Shown here: positions 6,259-14,085 of the stretch, piece after piece
Layout: the number at the start of each line of letters is the position of its first letter
How positions within the stretch are numbered: the first letter of the stretch is position 1
Assembly (NCBI GenBank): GCA_030550695.1
Contig: JAUQOX010000024.1
Coordinates: 1 to 19,952 of the forward strand
DNA length: 19,952 nucleotides
Origin: Gemmatimonadota bacterium
Lineage (GTDB): Bacteria > Gemmatimonadota > Gemmatimonadetes > Longimicrobiales > Gaopeijiaceae
Direction of reading: 5' to 3'
Position numbers and translations under genes: made by a program
The notes under the pieces: generated by a model
The model's input: only the letters and a program-made list of their open reading frames with translations
What the model was told of the DNA's origin: nothing
Database searches by the model: none

Positions 6259-7598
6259 AGGAGGATGGCCGAACCGAGGCCGAGGAGGAAGAGGAAGCCC
6301 GTCATGTCGGTGAGGGCCGTGACGAAGACCGACGACGCCACCGCGGGATCGATCCCCAGCCGGTCCAGAAGGGTGGGGAAGAAGGAGCCCGCCAGGCTTC
6401 CCACCGTCTGGTTCCCCATCATGGCCAACCACACCACGAGCCCCAGGAGGGGGTGACCGTCCAGCAGGGCCGCAGCGACGGCGGCGAAAGCGCCCACCAC
6501 GGCCCCGTTGGCCGCCCCCACCAGGAACTCCTTCCCCAAGATGGACCACCGGTTGCGCCGGGCTTCGGCGTCCAACGCCAGCCGGCGGACGGTCACAGCC
6601 AGGGCCTGGGTGCCCGCGTTCCCACCGAGTCCCGCCACCACCGGCATCACCACCGCCAAGATCACCATGTCGGCGATGGTCTCGGTAAAATGATAGATCA
6701 CCGAGGCCCCCAGGCTGGCCGTGCCGAGATTGAGGAGCAGCCACGGCAGACGTTTTTTCGCAGCCTCCCACCACGTGGCCCGCAGCTCCTCCCCCTGGGA
6801 GGTCCCGGCGAGGCGGAGAATGTCCTCCGTCTGTTCCGCCTCGAGGACATCCAGGACGTCGTCGAACGTGATGCGCCCCAGGAGCACACCGAACTGGTCC
6901 ACCACCGGAAGGGAGACCAGGTTGTAGCGCGACATGAGGCGCCCCGCCTTTTCCTGGTCGTCTTCCGGGTGGACCACGGCCGGCACCGGCTCCACCAGTT
7001 CCGCCACCCGTCGGTCGGGGTCGGCGAGGATGAGATCCGCCAGGGTCACCGATCCCAGGAGGTGAAATCCCTCGTCCACCACGAAAACGGTATAGAAGTT
7101 GTCCACCTCCCTGCCCTGCCTCCGGACCTCTTCGATGGCTTCTGCCGCCGTGAGGTGGGAAAAGACACGCACGAGCTGCGTGTCCATGATCCCGCCGGCC
7201 GTGTCCTCTTCGTAGCGGAGGAGCCCCCGGATTTCGCCCGCCTCTTCGATGGGGAGGGCGGCCAGGAGCCGCGCCCGGTCTTCCGGCTCCAGCTCCGCCA
7301 CCAGGTCCACGGCGTCGTCGTAGTCCAACTCCCGGATGAGCTCGGCGCCCTCGCTGGGCTCCAGAGCCGCCAGGATCTCTTCCGGCTCTTCCTCCTCCTC
7401 CATCTCCGCCAAGGATTCCGAGGCCAGGTCCCTGGGCAGGACCCGGAGCAGAGCCACCCGGTCGGGGAGGTCCATGGACTCGATGAGATCCGCCAGGTCG
7501 CTGGGGTGGAGCTCCGAGACCAGGTCTCGGGCTTCTTCCAGCTTCCCCTCGCGGACCAGCTCCTCCAGGCGGGCGGAGAGCTCGGGCTGATCACCCAT
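6255..7598 (-). CDS. mgtE: Magnesium transporter MgtE
   Basis: A 447-residue Mg2+ channel of the MgtE/SLC41 family at the inner membrane. The N-terminal half is the acidic superhelical MgtE_N domain (LHPSDLADLIESMDLPDRV and following Leu/Glu repeats), then a CBS pair (AGGIMDTQLVRVF through RITFDDVLDVLEAEQTEDI), then five membrane helices with the signatures MPVVAGLGGNAGTQALAVTVRR and GIDPAVASSVFVTALTDMTG; the Asp of ALTDMTG corresponds to the pore Mg2+-site acid of the family. Length is normal for the family. Start chosen at ATG 7598; its own Shine-Dalgarno is poor, whereas an in-frame TTG at 7613 has GGGAG 8 nt upstream and would add five residues. Cytosolic Mg2+ gating through the N and CBS domains is established for the family. 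It overlaps ubiB by 4 nt. Confidence 0.96.
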   Translation of the reverse strand: MGDQPELSARLEELVREGKLEEARDLVSELHPSDLADLIESMDLPDRVALLRVLPRDLASESLAEMEEEEEPEEILAALEPSEGAELIRELDYDDAVDLVAELEPEDRARLLAALPIEEAGEIRGLLRYEEDTAGGIMDTQLVRVFSHLTAAEAIEEVRRQGREVDNFYTVFVVDEGFHLLGSVTLADLILADPDRRVAELVEPVPAVVHPEDDQEKAGRLMSRYNLVSLPVVDQFGVLLGRITFDDVLDVLEAEQTEDILRLAGTSQGEELRATWWEAAKKRLPWLLLNLGTASLGASVIYHFTETIADMVILAVVMPVVAGLGGNAGTQALAVTVRRLALDAEARRNRWSILGKEFLVGAANGAVVGAFAAVAAALLDGHPLLGLVVWLAMMGNQTVGSLAGSFFPTLLDRLGIDPAVASSVFVTALTDMTGFLFLLGLGSAILL

Positions 7599-7656
7599 CG
7601 GAGGCTGACTCAAGGAACGCGCTCCCGGAGAGGACCAAGGGGAGAGGGAGAAAGGA

Positions 7657-7685
7657 AAGATCCCGGCAGCGTGCAGGGGAGTCAA
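7657..7685 (-). promoter_or_regulatory. Candidate sigma70-type promoter for mgtE-ubiB and downstream genes
   Basis: On the minus strand TTGACT (7685-7680) is followed after exactly 17 nt by GATCTT (7662-7657), a near-consensus -35 with a weaker -10. Transcription would start about 50 nt before the mgtE start. The 249-nt gap between ybeY and mgtE is the only larger one in this part of the minus strand, which supports a new transcription unit. The leader would be too short for a full M-box Mg2+ riboswitch, and none was recognised. The rest of the gap (7686-7847) is G/C-rich, with a small C5/G5 hairpin at 7792-7804 lacking a U-tract. Confidence 0.35.
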
Positions 7686-7847
7686 CCCACACGTGGGCCG
7701 GTACGTCCGGCGGCCCCCAACAGCCAACTTCCGGGGCCCCCTCCCACGACCTCCCTCTTGCGGCACCCCGCCCCTCCCCGACCCCGGCCCGCCCCCTCGG
7801 GGGGGAGGCCTGGAAGTCCCTTTCCCCGACGGCCTTGGGGGGGTTGC

Positions 7848-8291
7848 CTACGGCCTGGAGAGGGCACGACGCAGGAGGTCTTCCTGTCGTCGGAACATGG
7901 GGCTTTGCAACCTGTTCTCACCCTCGGGATGATCGTACCCCACCAGGTGCAGAACTCCGTGGATGGCCAGGCGGAGAAGTTCCTCCTCCAGCGGAATCCC
8001 CAGTTCGGCGGCTTGACGGGCGGCCTGCTCGTAGCCCACGTAAACGTCTCCCAGGAAGGCGGTGCCGGGCTGGTGGAGGGGAAAGGCCAGCACGTCCGTG
8101 GGGCCTTCCTTGCCCAAATGGTCCCGGTGCAGAGCCCGGATTTCTTCGTCCCCCACAAAGGTGAGGGACAGGACCCCTTCCTCCACGCCTTCTTCCCGGA
8201 GGATGTCCCGGAGGGTTCGCCGGAGGAACAGGCGGGGGATCCGCCACGACCCCGTGGCGTTCACCCGGACGGAGACCCCTTTCCGCCCCAC
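7848..8291 (-). CDS. ybeY: YbeY, 16S rRNA maturation endoribonuclease
   Basis: A 147-residue metal-dependent endoribonuclease acting in 16S rRNA 3'-end maturation and late 70S quality control. The UPF0054 signature is intact: GPTDVLAFP at 63-71, LGDVYV at 80-85 and the zinc-binding H111-x3-H115-x5-H121 within HGVLHLVGYDH. GTG 8291 is chosen because AGGAG (8304-8300), embedded in the TAG stop of pgpH, lies 8 nt upstream. The gene ends the phoH-pgpH-ybeY run, a conserved neighbourhood in many phyla; the usual followers (diacylglycerol kinase, era, hemolysin-like CBS protein) are absent, and mgtE follows instead. Confidence 0.96.
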   Translation of the reverse strand: MGRKGVSVRVNATGSWRIPRLFLRRTLRDILREEGVEEGVLSLTFVGDEEIRALHRDHLGKEGPTDVLAFPLHQPGTAFLGDVYVGYEQAARQAAELGIPLEEELLRLAIHGVLHLVGYDHPEGENRLQSPMFRRQEDLLRRALSRP

Positions 8292-8302
8292 CTTGCCCGC
8301 TC

Positions 8303-10552
8303 CTAGGCCGGCTTGGGCCCGGCGCCGGAAGCGCCGGGACCGGTGGCCTCGGTGATGTGACGGGTGGCGGGGTACTCCAGCCGGTGGTGGACCATCCCCT
8401 CCAGGAGCCGGACGAAGGCCTCCTGGATGGCCTCCAGCTCCTTGAGGGTCAAGGGGGCCTCGTCCAGCTGACCGTCCTGGATCTTCCCCTGGACGATGGT
8501 TTTCACCAGCTCCCGGACCCGTTCAGGGGTGGGCTCCCGGAGGGCCCGGGTGGCGGATTCCACCGAATCGGCCAGCATGGCAATGGCCGTCTCCCGGGAA
8601 CGGGGCTTGGGGCCGGGGTAGCGGAAATCGGCCGGGTCCGGCTCATCTTCTTCCAGCTCCCGGGCCTTCTCGTAGAAGAAACCGATGAGCTGGGTGCCGT
8701 GGTGCTCCGGGATGAAGCGGACCACCGGATCGGGCACCCGCATCTCCCTGGCCATACGCTCGCCTTCCAGGACATGCTCCCGGACGATGGCCGCGGAGGT
8801 CCGGGGGTCCAGATCCTCGTGGGGATTGGGCCCCCCCTGCTGGTTCTCCACGAAGAAGTGGGGCTTGAGCACCTTCCCCACGTCGTGGTAGTACACCCCT
8901 ACCCGGGTCAGGAGGCTGTTGGCCCCGATGGCCGAGGCTGCGGCTTCCGCCAGGTTGGCGACACCGATGGTATGGGCGTAGGTCCCCGGGGCTTCCAGCG
9001 AAAGCCGCTTCAGAAGGGGCCGGTTGGGATCGGCCCACTCCAGGAGGGTCTGGTCCGTGGTGATGGCGGTGAGCCACTCGAAGACGGGCATGAACCCCAT
9101 GGCCAGAATGGAACTGACCGTTGCCCCAAGGCCTGCCCAAAGGATGGAGCCCAGGATCGCGGCGGGGCTGGACCGCTCCAGCATGCCCAGGGACGCGATG
9201 GCCAGGGCATACGCCATGGTGATGAGGGCAATGAAGATCCAGGTTTGGGAGCGCCGCCGGATGGCCCGGGCCGACAACGCTCCGGCGGCACCCCCGAGAC
9301 AGGTGACCCAGAGAATATCGAAGTTCTGGAAGGGGGGCAGCACCGACGTCATGAGACCCAACACCAGGACCAAGATCAGGGACATCCGGCCGTCCCACAG
9401 GATGGCCACCGGTAGGGCTACGAAGGGGATGGGCAGGAGTTCGGTGGGGAACTTCTGGCGGGCCACCAGCCACGAGCCCAGGAAGTAGATCCCCACCAGG
9501 GCCGTCAAGAGAAGAAGGTAGCGATAGTTGCCGTAGACTTCCTTGCGGAAGAAGAACAAGAGGAGGCCGAAGACGCTCAGGAAAAGGGCGTGGAGGAGAA
9601 AGGACCCCAAGAGGACGATCCAGTCCCGCCCGAGATCTCCCAGCAGCCCTTGTTCCCGGAGGGCGGCTTCGTAAGCGGCCAGGCGCTCCAGTTCCACCTC
9701 CCCCACCACGTCCCCCCTTCTCACGATGGCCTGGCCCGGAACCACCCGCCCCTTGACCACCGGCACCGCCTGACGGGCCTGCTCCCGGTCCCGCTCCGTG
9801 GCCAGCACGTCCAGTTCATAGGCCGGCTCGAAGTATCGGATGAGGATCAGACGCAACAGGGTCTGGGTCTCGGGGGTGGCGGGGCCCAGGATCTCCAGCA
9901 CTCGGCTCCAGAACGTCTGGCCCCAGAGGAGGGAATCCGCAGGCAAGGACCGTTCTTCCCCCGATTCTTCCCGGAGGATCACGCGGCCCTGTTTGATGAA
10001 GGCCGCGTCGGCTTGATCCACCAGCCTCGGCCCAAGCTCCCGGGCCACCCGCAGGGCCGCCCGCTGAAGCCGGTCCCGGGTGGAGGGGTTCAAAAGAGGC
10101 CCCCCCTGGCCGGTGAGGGCGGTAACCCCTTCCCGGGCCAGGATCCTTTCCACCCCAGGGGCTCCCTGGGCTTCGGCGGCTTCCGCCACCTCCCGGAAGA
10201 ACCTGGCCAGGCGGGCCTCCATGCTGTCCTTGGCCTCCGGCACGTGGCGAAACGTGGGGGGGACGAAGTCCTGGGCCTCCGCCCGGTCCCGGGCCAGCTC
10301 CGCCGGCGTTTTGGGCACGGCAAAGCCGATCTCCGCCACCACATCCTCCTGGGCCGCCTCGCCGGGGGCGAATCGGGCAAAACTGCGGCTTTTCTGGGCC
10401 GGGAAGGCAAAGGTGACCCCCAGGGCCAGGACGATGAGGAGGGCTAGGCGGGCCCCGTGGTGCTTGGCCCCTTGGGGCCACACCCTCTGGGGGGGCCGGG
10501 AAAGGGTTTGGATCACCTCCCCGGGGCGCCAGGCCGACCCTCGCCGATTCAC
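8303..10552 (-). CDS. pgpH: 7TM-HD family cyclic-di-AMP phosphodiesterase PgpH
   Basis: A 749-residue integral membrane HDIG protein of the 7TMR-HDED/YqfF/PgpH family, which hydrolyses c-di-AMP in characterised members. An initial hydrophobic helix (about 33-52) precedes a 250-residue extracytoplasmic domain (about 55-305), then roughly seven membrane helices between 311 and 492, then a cytoplasmic HD domain: H527 (YAHTIG), H556-D557 (YYHDVGK), H593 (REH), EHHGT at 616-620 and a D-S-V-E-S-A helix near the end. All HD metal ligands are visible. The start is a GTG that overlaps the phoH stop (GTGA); the GAGGA just before it is too close for a good ribosome site, so translation probably couples to phoH. 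No diadenylate cyclase gene is visible in the window. Confidence 0.94.
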   Translation of the reverse strand: MNRRGSAWRPGEVIQTLSRPPQRVWPQGAKHHGARLALLIVLALGVTFAFPAQKSRSFARFAPGEAAQEDVVAEIGFAVPKTPAELARDRAEAQDFVPPTFRHVPEAKDSMEARLARFFREVAEAAEAQGAPGVERILAREGVTALTGQGGPLLNPSTRDRLQRAALRVARELGPRLVDQADAAFIKQGRVILREESGEERSLPADSLLWGQTFWSRVLEILGPATPETQTLLRLILIRYFEPAYELDVLATERDREQARQAVPVVKGRVVPGQAIVRRGDVVGEVELERLAAYEAALREQGLLGDLGRDWIVLLGSFLLHALFLSVFGLLLFFFRKEVYGNYRYLLLLTALVGIYFLGSWLVARQKFPTELLPIPFVALPVAILWDGRMSLILVLVLGLMTSVLPPFQNFDILWVTCLGGAAGALSARAIRRRSQTWIFIALITMAYALAIASLGMLERSSPAAILGSILWAGLGATVSSILAMGFMPVFEWLTAITTDQTLLEWADPNRPLLKRLSLEAPGTYAHTIGVANLAEAAASAIGANSLLTRVGVYYHDVGKVLKPHFFVENQQGGPNPHEDLDPRTSAAIVREHVLEGERMAREMRVPDPVVRFIPEHHGTQLIGFFYEKARELEEDEPDPADFRYPGPKPRSRETAIAMLADSVESATRALREPTPERVRELVKTIVQGKIQDGQLDEAPLTLKELEAIQEAFVRLLEGMVHHRLEYPATRHITEATGPGASGAGPKPA

Positions 10553-11532
10553 TCCTCTTGCCCTCCTTCGTCCCGGGCGTAGGCTCGAATGATCTCCTTG
10601 ACCAGGCGGTGCCTCACCACGTCGGCGCCCGACAGGTAGACCAGGGCAATCCCTTCGATCCCTTTCAAGATCCGCTCCACCTGGAGAAGCCCGGAATCCT
10701 CCCGCCGGGGAAGGTCGATCTGGGTCTTGTCGCCCGTGATGACCACCCGGGAGTTCAGGCCCAGTCGGGTGAGGAACATCTTCATCTGCAGGGTGGTGGC
10801 GTTCTGGGCCTCGTCCAGGATCACGAAGGCGTCGGACAGTGTCCTTCCCCGCATGTAGGCCAAGGGTGCGATCTCGATGGTGCGGCTCTCCAGGAAGCGG
10901 CGGACCCTTTCGAAGGGGACCATGTCTTCCAGGGCGTCATAGAGGGGCCGAAGGTAGGGATCCACCTTCTCCTGGAGATCGCCGGGGAGAAACCCCAGAT
11001 TCTCGCCCGCCTCCACCGCCGGGCGGGCCAGGATAATCCGTTTCACCCGCTTCTTGTAGAGGGCGTCCAGGGCCATGGCCACCGCCAGGTAGGTCTTCCC
11101 CGTTCCGGCCGGCCCGATGGCGATGACCACGTCGTGGGTGGCGATGGCCTCCAGGTAGGATCGCTGCCCCTCGCTCCGGGGGGAAATTACCTTGCGGCTC
11201 CCGGGAAGGGCGATGCGGAACTCCCGGCCCTCCACCGGGGGGGCGCCCTCCCCGAGGGCCGGCAGGTCCCGGGCCATCCGCCCGATATCCTCCACATCGA
11301 AGGGAACCTGGAGGCGGGCCAGTTCGATGAGATGCCGGGCCACGGGCACGGCCCGCTCCACGGCCCGGATGTCCCCGGACAGGACCAACTGGTCGCCCCG
11401 AAGGACGACCCGAATGTCGAAGATCCGGGACAGTTCTTGAAAGTGCCCGTCGTTGACCCCGGCCAGGAGGAGTTGATCCACCCCCTCGGCATCCAGCCGG
11501 TGTTCCAGGATCGTGTCGTCGCCTTGGCTCAT
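10549..11532 (-). CDS. phoH: PhoH family (PhoH-like) ATPase
   Basis: A 327-residue PhoH/YbeZ-type protein: an N-terminal KH-like RNA-binding region (about 20-80), then a RecA-like ATPase with Walker A GPAGTGKT at 140-147, the conserved ARPAVEAGENLGFLPGD, Walker B VILDEAQN at 237-244, and GDKTQIDLP. PhoH/YbeZ partners with YbeY in ribosome and RNA metabolism in characterised bacteria, matching the position two genes ahead of ybeY. ATG 11532 is preferred over a GTG 21 nt upstream, as neither has a good Shine-Dalgarno and family N-termini fit the shorter form. It overlaps pgpH by 4 nt. Exact cellular role of the family is still loosely defined. Confidence 0.95.
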   Translation of the reverse strand: MSQGDDTILEHRLDAEGVDQLLLAGVNDGHFQELSRIFDIRVVLRGDQLVLSGDIRAVERAVPVARHLIELARLQVPFDVEDIGRMARDLPALGEGAPPVEGREFRIALPGSRKVISPRSEGQRSYLEAIATHDVVIAIGPAGTGKTYLAVAMALDALYKKRVKRIILARPAVEAGENLGFLPGDLQEKVDPYLRPLYDALEDMVPFERVRRFLESRTIEIAPLAYMRGRTLSDAFVILDEAQNATTLQMKMFLTRLGLNSRVVITGDKTQIDLPRREDSGLLQVERILKGIEGIALVYLSGADVVRHRLVKEIIRAYARDEGGQEE

Positions 11533-11564
11533 GGCGCCCGCCGGAAGACTCACCAGGGTGGCCG

Positions 11565-11603
11565 GCCTCGGCCCCTGCCGGGGGCGAGGCCCATCGGGGC
11601 CTC
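11565..11603 (-). promoter_or_regulatory. Two mutually exclusive GC-rich hairpins between aspS and phoH
   Basis: In transcript order, GAGGCCC/GGGCCTC (11603-11597 with 11592-11586, 4-nt loop) is a perfect 7-bp hairpin. A second, 10-bp hairpin with one bulge pairs 11590-11585 plus 11584-11581 with 11575-11572 plus 11570-11565. The two share bases 11586-11590, so only one can form at a time. There is no U-tract, so this is not a standard intrinsic terminator; it may be an attenuator-like switch, an RNA-processing site, or simply GC-rich spacer. Structure is seen in sequence; function is inference. Confidence 0.35.
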
Positions 11604-11629
11604 GGCGGCCCAGGTGTCCGCCCCTGCCT

Positions 11630-13435
11630 CTACCCGTTCTCCCCCGCAGCTTCCCACCTCCTCAGATGCAGCTCCCGGAGTTCCTCATCCGTCACCGGAC
11701 TCGGGGCGCCCTCGAAAAGGGCCCGGGCTGCCGTGGTCTTCGGGAACGCGATGACGTCCCGAAGGCTGGGGGCCCCTACGAATTCCTTCACGATCCGGTC
11801 CATCCCCAGGGCGATCCCTCCGTGGGGGGGTGCACCGGATCCCAGCGCCTCCAGAAGGAAGCCGAACTTCCGGTCGATTTCCTCCTCGGACAGGCCCAAA
11901 AGCCTCAGGATCTTCCTCTGAACCGGGGGAAGGTGATTCCGGATGCTCCCCGAGCCGAGTTCCACCCCGTTGAACACCAGGTCGTAGGCCAGGCCCCTGA
12001 CCCGGGAAGGTTCGGAGTCCAAGAGGTGGAAATCCTCCGGATGGGGGTGGACGAAGGGGTGATGCGCCGCCTGGAGCCTTCCTTCGTCGTCCACCTCGAA
12101 CAGAGGGAAGTCCGTGACCCAGAGCCAGGCGGTGCTCCCCAGCGGGGCAACCCCCGCCCCCCGGAGGGCCGGGACCCGAACCGCCCCCAAAGCGGGAAGC
12201 GTGGTCCGATCCGGGCCCGCCACCGCCAGGGCCAGATCCCCCGGACGGAGCCCCAGCCCTTCCCAATGTCCGGGGGCCAGGCCCCGGGAAAGGGGACCCG
12301 AGACCCCCTCCTCGCTCCTCTTGGCCCAGAGGAGGCCCCTAGCCCCGGCCTTCTTGGCCAGCTCCTCCAGCCCTTCCAGGTCTCTCCGGCTCAGTCGCAC
12401 CCCCCCCTCCACCCTCAGACCCCGGATCCGCCCCCCCTGGGACAAGGCGGCCCGCAGGACCTCCGAGTCCGCATCCGCCAGCACCCGGCTCCAGTCCTGG
12501 AGCTTCCCCGGAAACCGCAGGTCGGGACGGTCCGAGCCGTAGGCTTCCAGGACCTCCCGGTACGGAAAGCGGGGAAAAGGCAGGGGAACCTCCACCCCCG
12601 CCACCTGCCCCAGGGCAGCCATGAGGCCCTCGATCCAGCCGAAGAGGTCCGGCGGTTCGATGAAGGACGCCTCCACGTCGATCTGGGTGAACTCCGGCTG
12701 TCGGTCCGCCCTGAGGTCCTCGTCCCGGAAGCAGCGGGCAATCTGGAAATATCGGTCCAGCCCGGCGGCCATGAGGATCTGCTTGTAGAGCTGAGGGCTC
12801 TGGGGAAGGGCGAAGAACTCCCCCGGATGATTCCGACTGGGCACCAAGAAGTCCCGGGCCCCTTCCGGCGTGGGTTTGGTGAGGATGGGGGTCTCCACCT
12901 CCACGAAGCCCAGCCGGTCCATGTAGGTCCGGACCTCGAGGACCAGCCGGTGCCGGAGGTAGAGGTTTCTCTGCATCTCCAAGCGCCTGAGGTCCAGGAC
13001 CCGGTGTCGGAGCCTCAGTTCTTCCGAAGGGAGTTCCTCGTCCGGGGAACGGAAGACGGGGATGGCGGGGGTGGCGGCCCGGTTGAGCCGCACGACCCGG
13101 AAGGCCCGGAGCTCCACTTCCCCGGTGGCCATGTCGGGGTTCCGGGCTTCCGGGGGGCGGAGGGCCACCTCCCCTTCCACCTGCACCACATCCTCCGCCC
13201 CCAGCTCCCGGGCCAGGTCCAAGGAGGCCTCGTCGGTCCAAGCCGGTCCCGCCGAGACCTGCAGGATTCCCGTGCGGTCCCGCAGGTCCAGGAAGACGAG
13301 CCCCCCCAAGTTCCGCCGCCGGTGCACCCACCCGCAAAGGCGGAGCTGCAGGCCAGCATCGGCCGCCCGCAATCCCCCCACCATCCGGGAGCGGAACGAC
13401 GTTTTTTCCACAGCAGGATCCAAAGAGAAGGCCAT
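11630..13435 (-). CDS. aspS: Aspartyl-tRNA synthetase
   Basis: A 601-residue bacterial-type class IIb synthetase that charges tRNA-Asp. Order: N-terminal OB-fold anticodon-binding domain (about 28-118, LCGWVHRRRNLGGLVFLDLR), class II core with QSPQLYKQ (212-219) and motif 2 FRDEDLRADRQPEFTQID (236-253), the bacterial GAD insertion (about 300-410), and motif 3 GMDRI (544-548). Leu43 sits where non-discriminating enzymes usually carry His (RRRDHGG), hinting at an enzyme specific for tRNA-Asp, though one residue is not proof. ATG 13435 has GAGGTGA 7 nt upstream, overlapping the VanZ-gene stop. Length and motifs are complete. Confidence 0.98.
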   Translation of the reverse strand: MAFSLDPAVEKTSFRSRMVGGLRAADAGLQLRLCGWVHRRRNLGGLVFLDLRDRTGILQVSAGPAWTDEASLDLARELGAEDVVQVEGEVALRPPEARNPDMATGEVELRAFRVVRLNRAATPAIPVFRSPDEELPSEELRLRHRVLDLRRLEMQRNLYLRHRLVLEVRTYMDRLGFVEVETPILTKPTPEGARDFLVPSRNHPGEFFALPQSPQLYKQILMAAGLDRYFQIARCFRDEDLRADRQPEFTQIDVEASFIEPPDLFGWIEGLMAALGQVAGVEVPLPFPRFPYREVLEAYGSDRPDLRFPGKLQDWSRVLADADSEVLRAALSQGGRIRGLRVEGGVRLSRRDLEGLEELAKKAGARGLLWAKRSEEGVSGPLSRGLAPGHWEGLGLRPGDLALAVAGPDRTTLPALGAVRVPALRGAGVAPLGSTAWLWVTDFPLFEVDDEGRLQAAHHPFVHPHPEDFHLLDSEPSRVRGLAYDLVFNGVELGSGSIRNHLPPVQRKILRLLGLSEEEIDRKFGFLLEALGSGAPPHGGIALGMDRIVKEFVGAPSLRDVIAFPKTTAARALFEGAPSPVTDEELRELHLRRWEAAGENG

Positions 13436-13447
13436 GGGTTGGTCACC

Positions 13448-13837
13448 TCAGGCAGGCTCCTCGAAACGAGGGGCGTCCTGGGGAGAAAGGTTGGACAAGA
13501 GACGGACAGCAGCCAGATACCCCACCACCACGCCCACGGTGTCGGCAAGGGCATCCCCGAGGGAAGATTCCCTTCCGGGGACGAAGCTCTGGTGCCACTC
13601 GTCCAGGAAGCCGTAGGCGGTTCCCGCCAGGATCAACCAGCCGCCGTTGACCTTCCTCCCGCTCCTGGCCCGCCCCCACCCCAGGAGGGCACCGAGGACG
13701 GCGTAGAGGACAAGGTGGACCGTCTTGTCGTGGATGGGGAAGAAGCTGGGCTGGGAATCCCATCGGGTTTCGCTGAGCAAGAAAAGGACTCCCGCCCAGA
13801 GTGCCGCGGGCCCCCACGCCACCAAGGCCTGAACCAA
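13448..13837 (-). CDS. VanZ-family membrane protein
   Basis: A 129-residue integral membrane protein with about four hydrophobic segments. The VanZ signature is visible: HDKTVHLVLYAVLGALLGWG at 37-56, and GFLDEWHQSFVPGRESSLGD followed by a DTVGVVVGY helix. VanZ relatives affect teicoplanin resistance in enterococci, but most, like this one, have no known role. The start is TTG 13837, supported by GAGGGAA (13851-13845) with a 7-nt spacer; no upstream ATG fits. It lies 12 nt ahead of aspS and appears to open this transcription unit. Confidence 0.85.
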   Translation of the reverse strand: MVQALVAWGPAALWAGVLFLLSETRWDSQPSFFPIHDKTVHLVLYAVLGALLGWGRARSGRKVNGGWLILAGTAYGFLDEWHQSFVPGRESSLGDALADTVGVVVGYLAAVRLLSNLSPQDAPRFEEPA

Positions 13838-13987
13838 GCGATGCTTCCCTCGAGCAAGGGGTGAGGTCGGTTCGCTGCCCCCGGGCGCTCCCCATGCACT
13901 TCCCTGGCGGCCCGGGGCCTACCCGCAGGGTTCTGTGGGGGGGGTCGCCGGTGGGAGCCGTCTCCCTGGACGGCGGCGGACGGGCTA

Positions 13988-14016
13988 ACTTTACAACGAT
14001 GCCTCTCCTGGAACAA
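13988..14016 (-). promoter_or_regulatory. Weak candidate promoter for vanZ-like/aspS unit in the divergent region
   Basis: The 13838-14085 gap separates divergently transcribed genes and must hold at least one promoter. Its only AT-rich island (13986-14000) gives on the minus strand TAAAGT (13993-13988) with TTGTTC (14016-14011) 17 nt upstream. The -35 match is poor (three of six). The same island could serve the plus strand instead. A G8 run at 13937-13944 is the only other notable feature of the gap. Confidence 0.25.
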
Positions 14017-14085
14017 GGAAACCCGCCGGCGGCCCCGGGGGGGCCGGCCCTCCGTCCCCGGGCTCCGGCCCTTGGCGGGGACGGT

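Noticed and set aside
6259..6774. N-terminal extension of the UbiB-like protein
   Set aside because: Lies wholly inside mgtE in another frame and has no similarity to the family; the ATG overlapping the mgtE stop gives the usual N-terminus.
7599..7650. Mg2+ riboswitch in the mgtE leader
   Set aside because: The predicted leader is about 50 nt, too short for an M-box, and no conserved helices were recognised.
7786..7806. C5/G5 hairpin after ybeY as an intrinsic terminator
   Set aside because: Only 5 bp with a 2-3 nt loop and no U-tract; expected by chance in such GC-rich DNA.
4657..8306. Two consecutive long plus-strand open frames (4657-6456 and 6453-8306)
   Set aside because: Antisense to ubiB, mgtE and ybeY, whose conserved motifs are clear; the antisense products are low-complexity and unlike known proteins.
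11513..13864. 783-codon plus-strand open frame
   Set aside because: Exact antisense shadow of aspS and the VanZ-like gene, both with intact motifs and ribosome sites.
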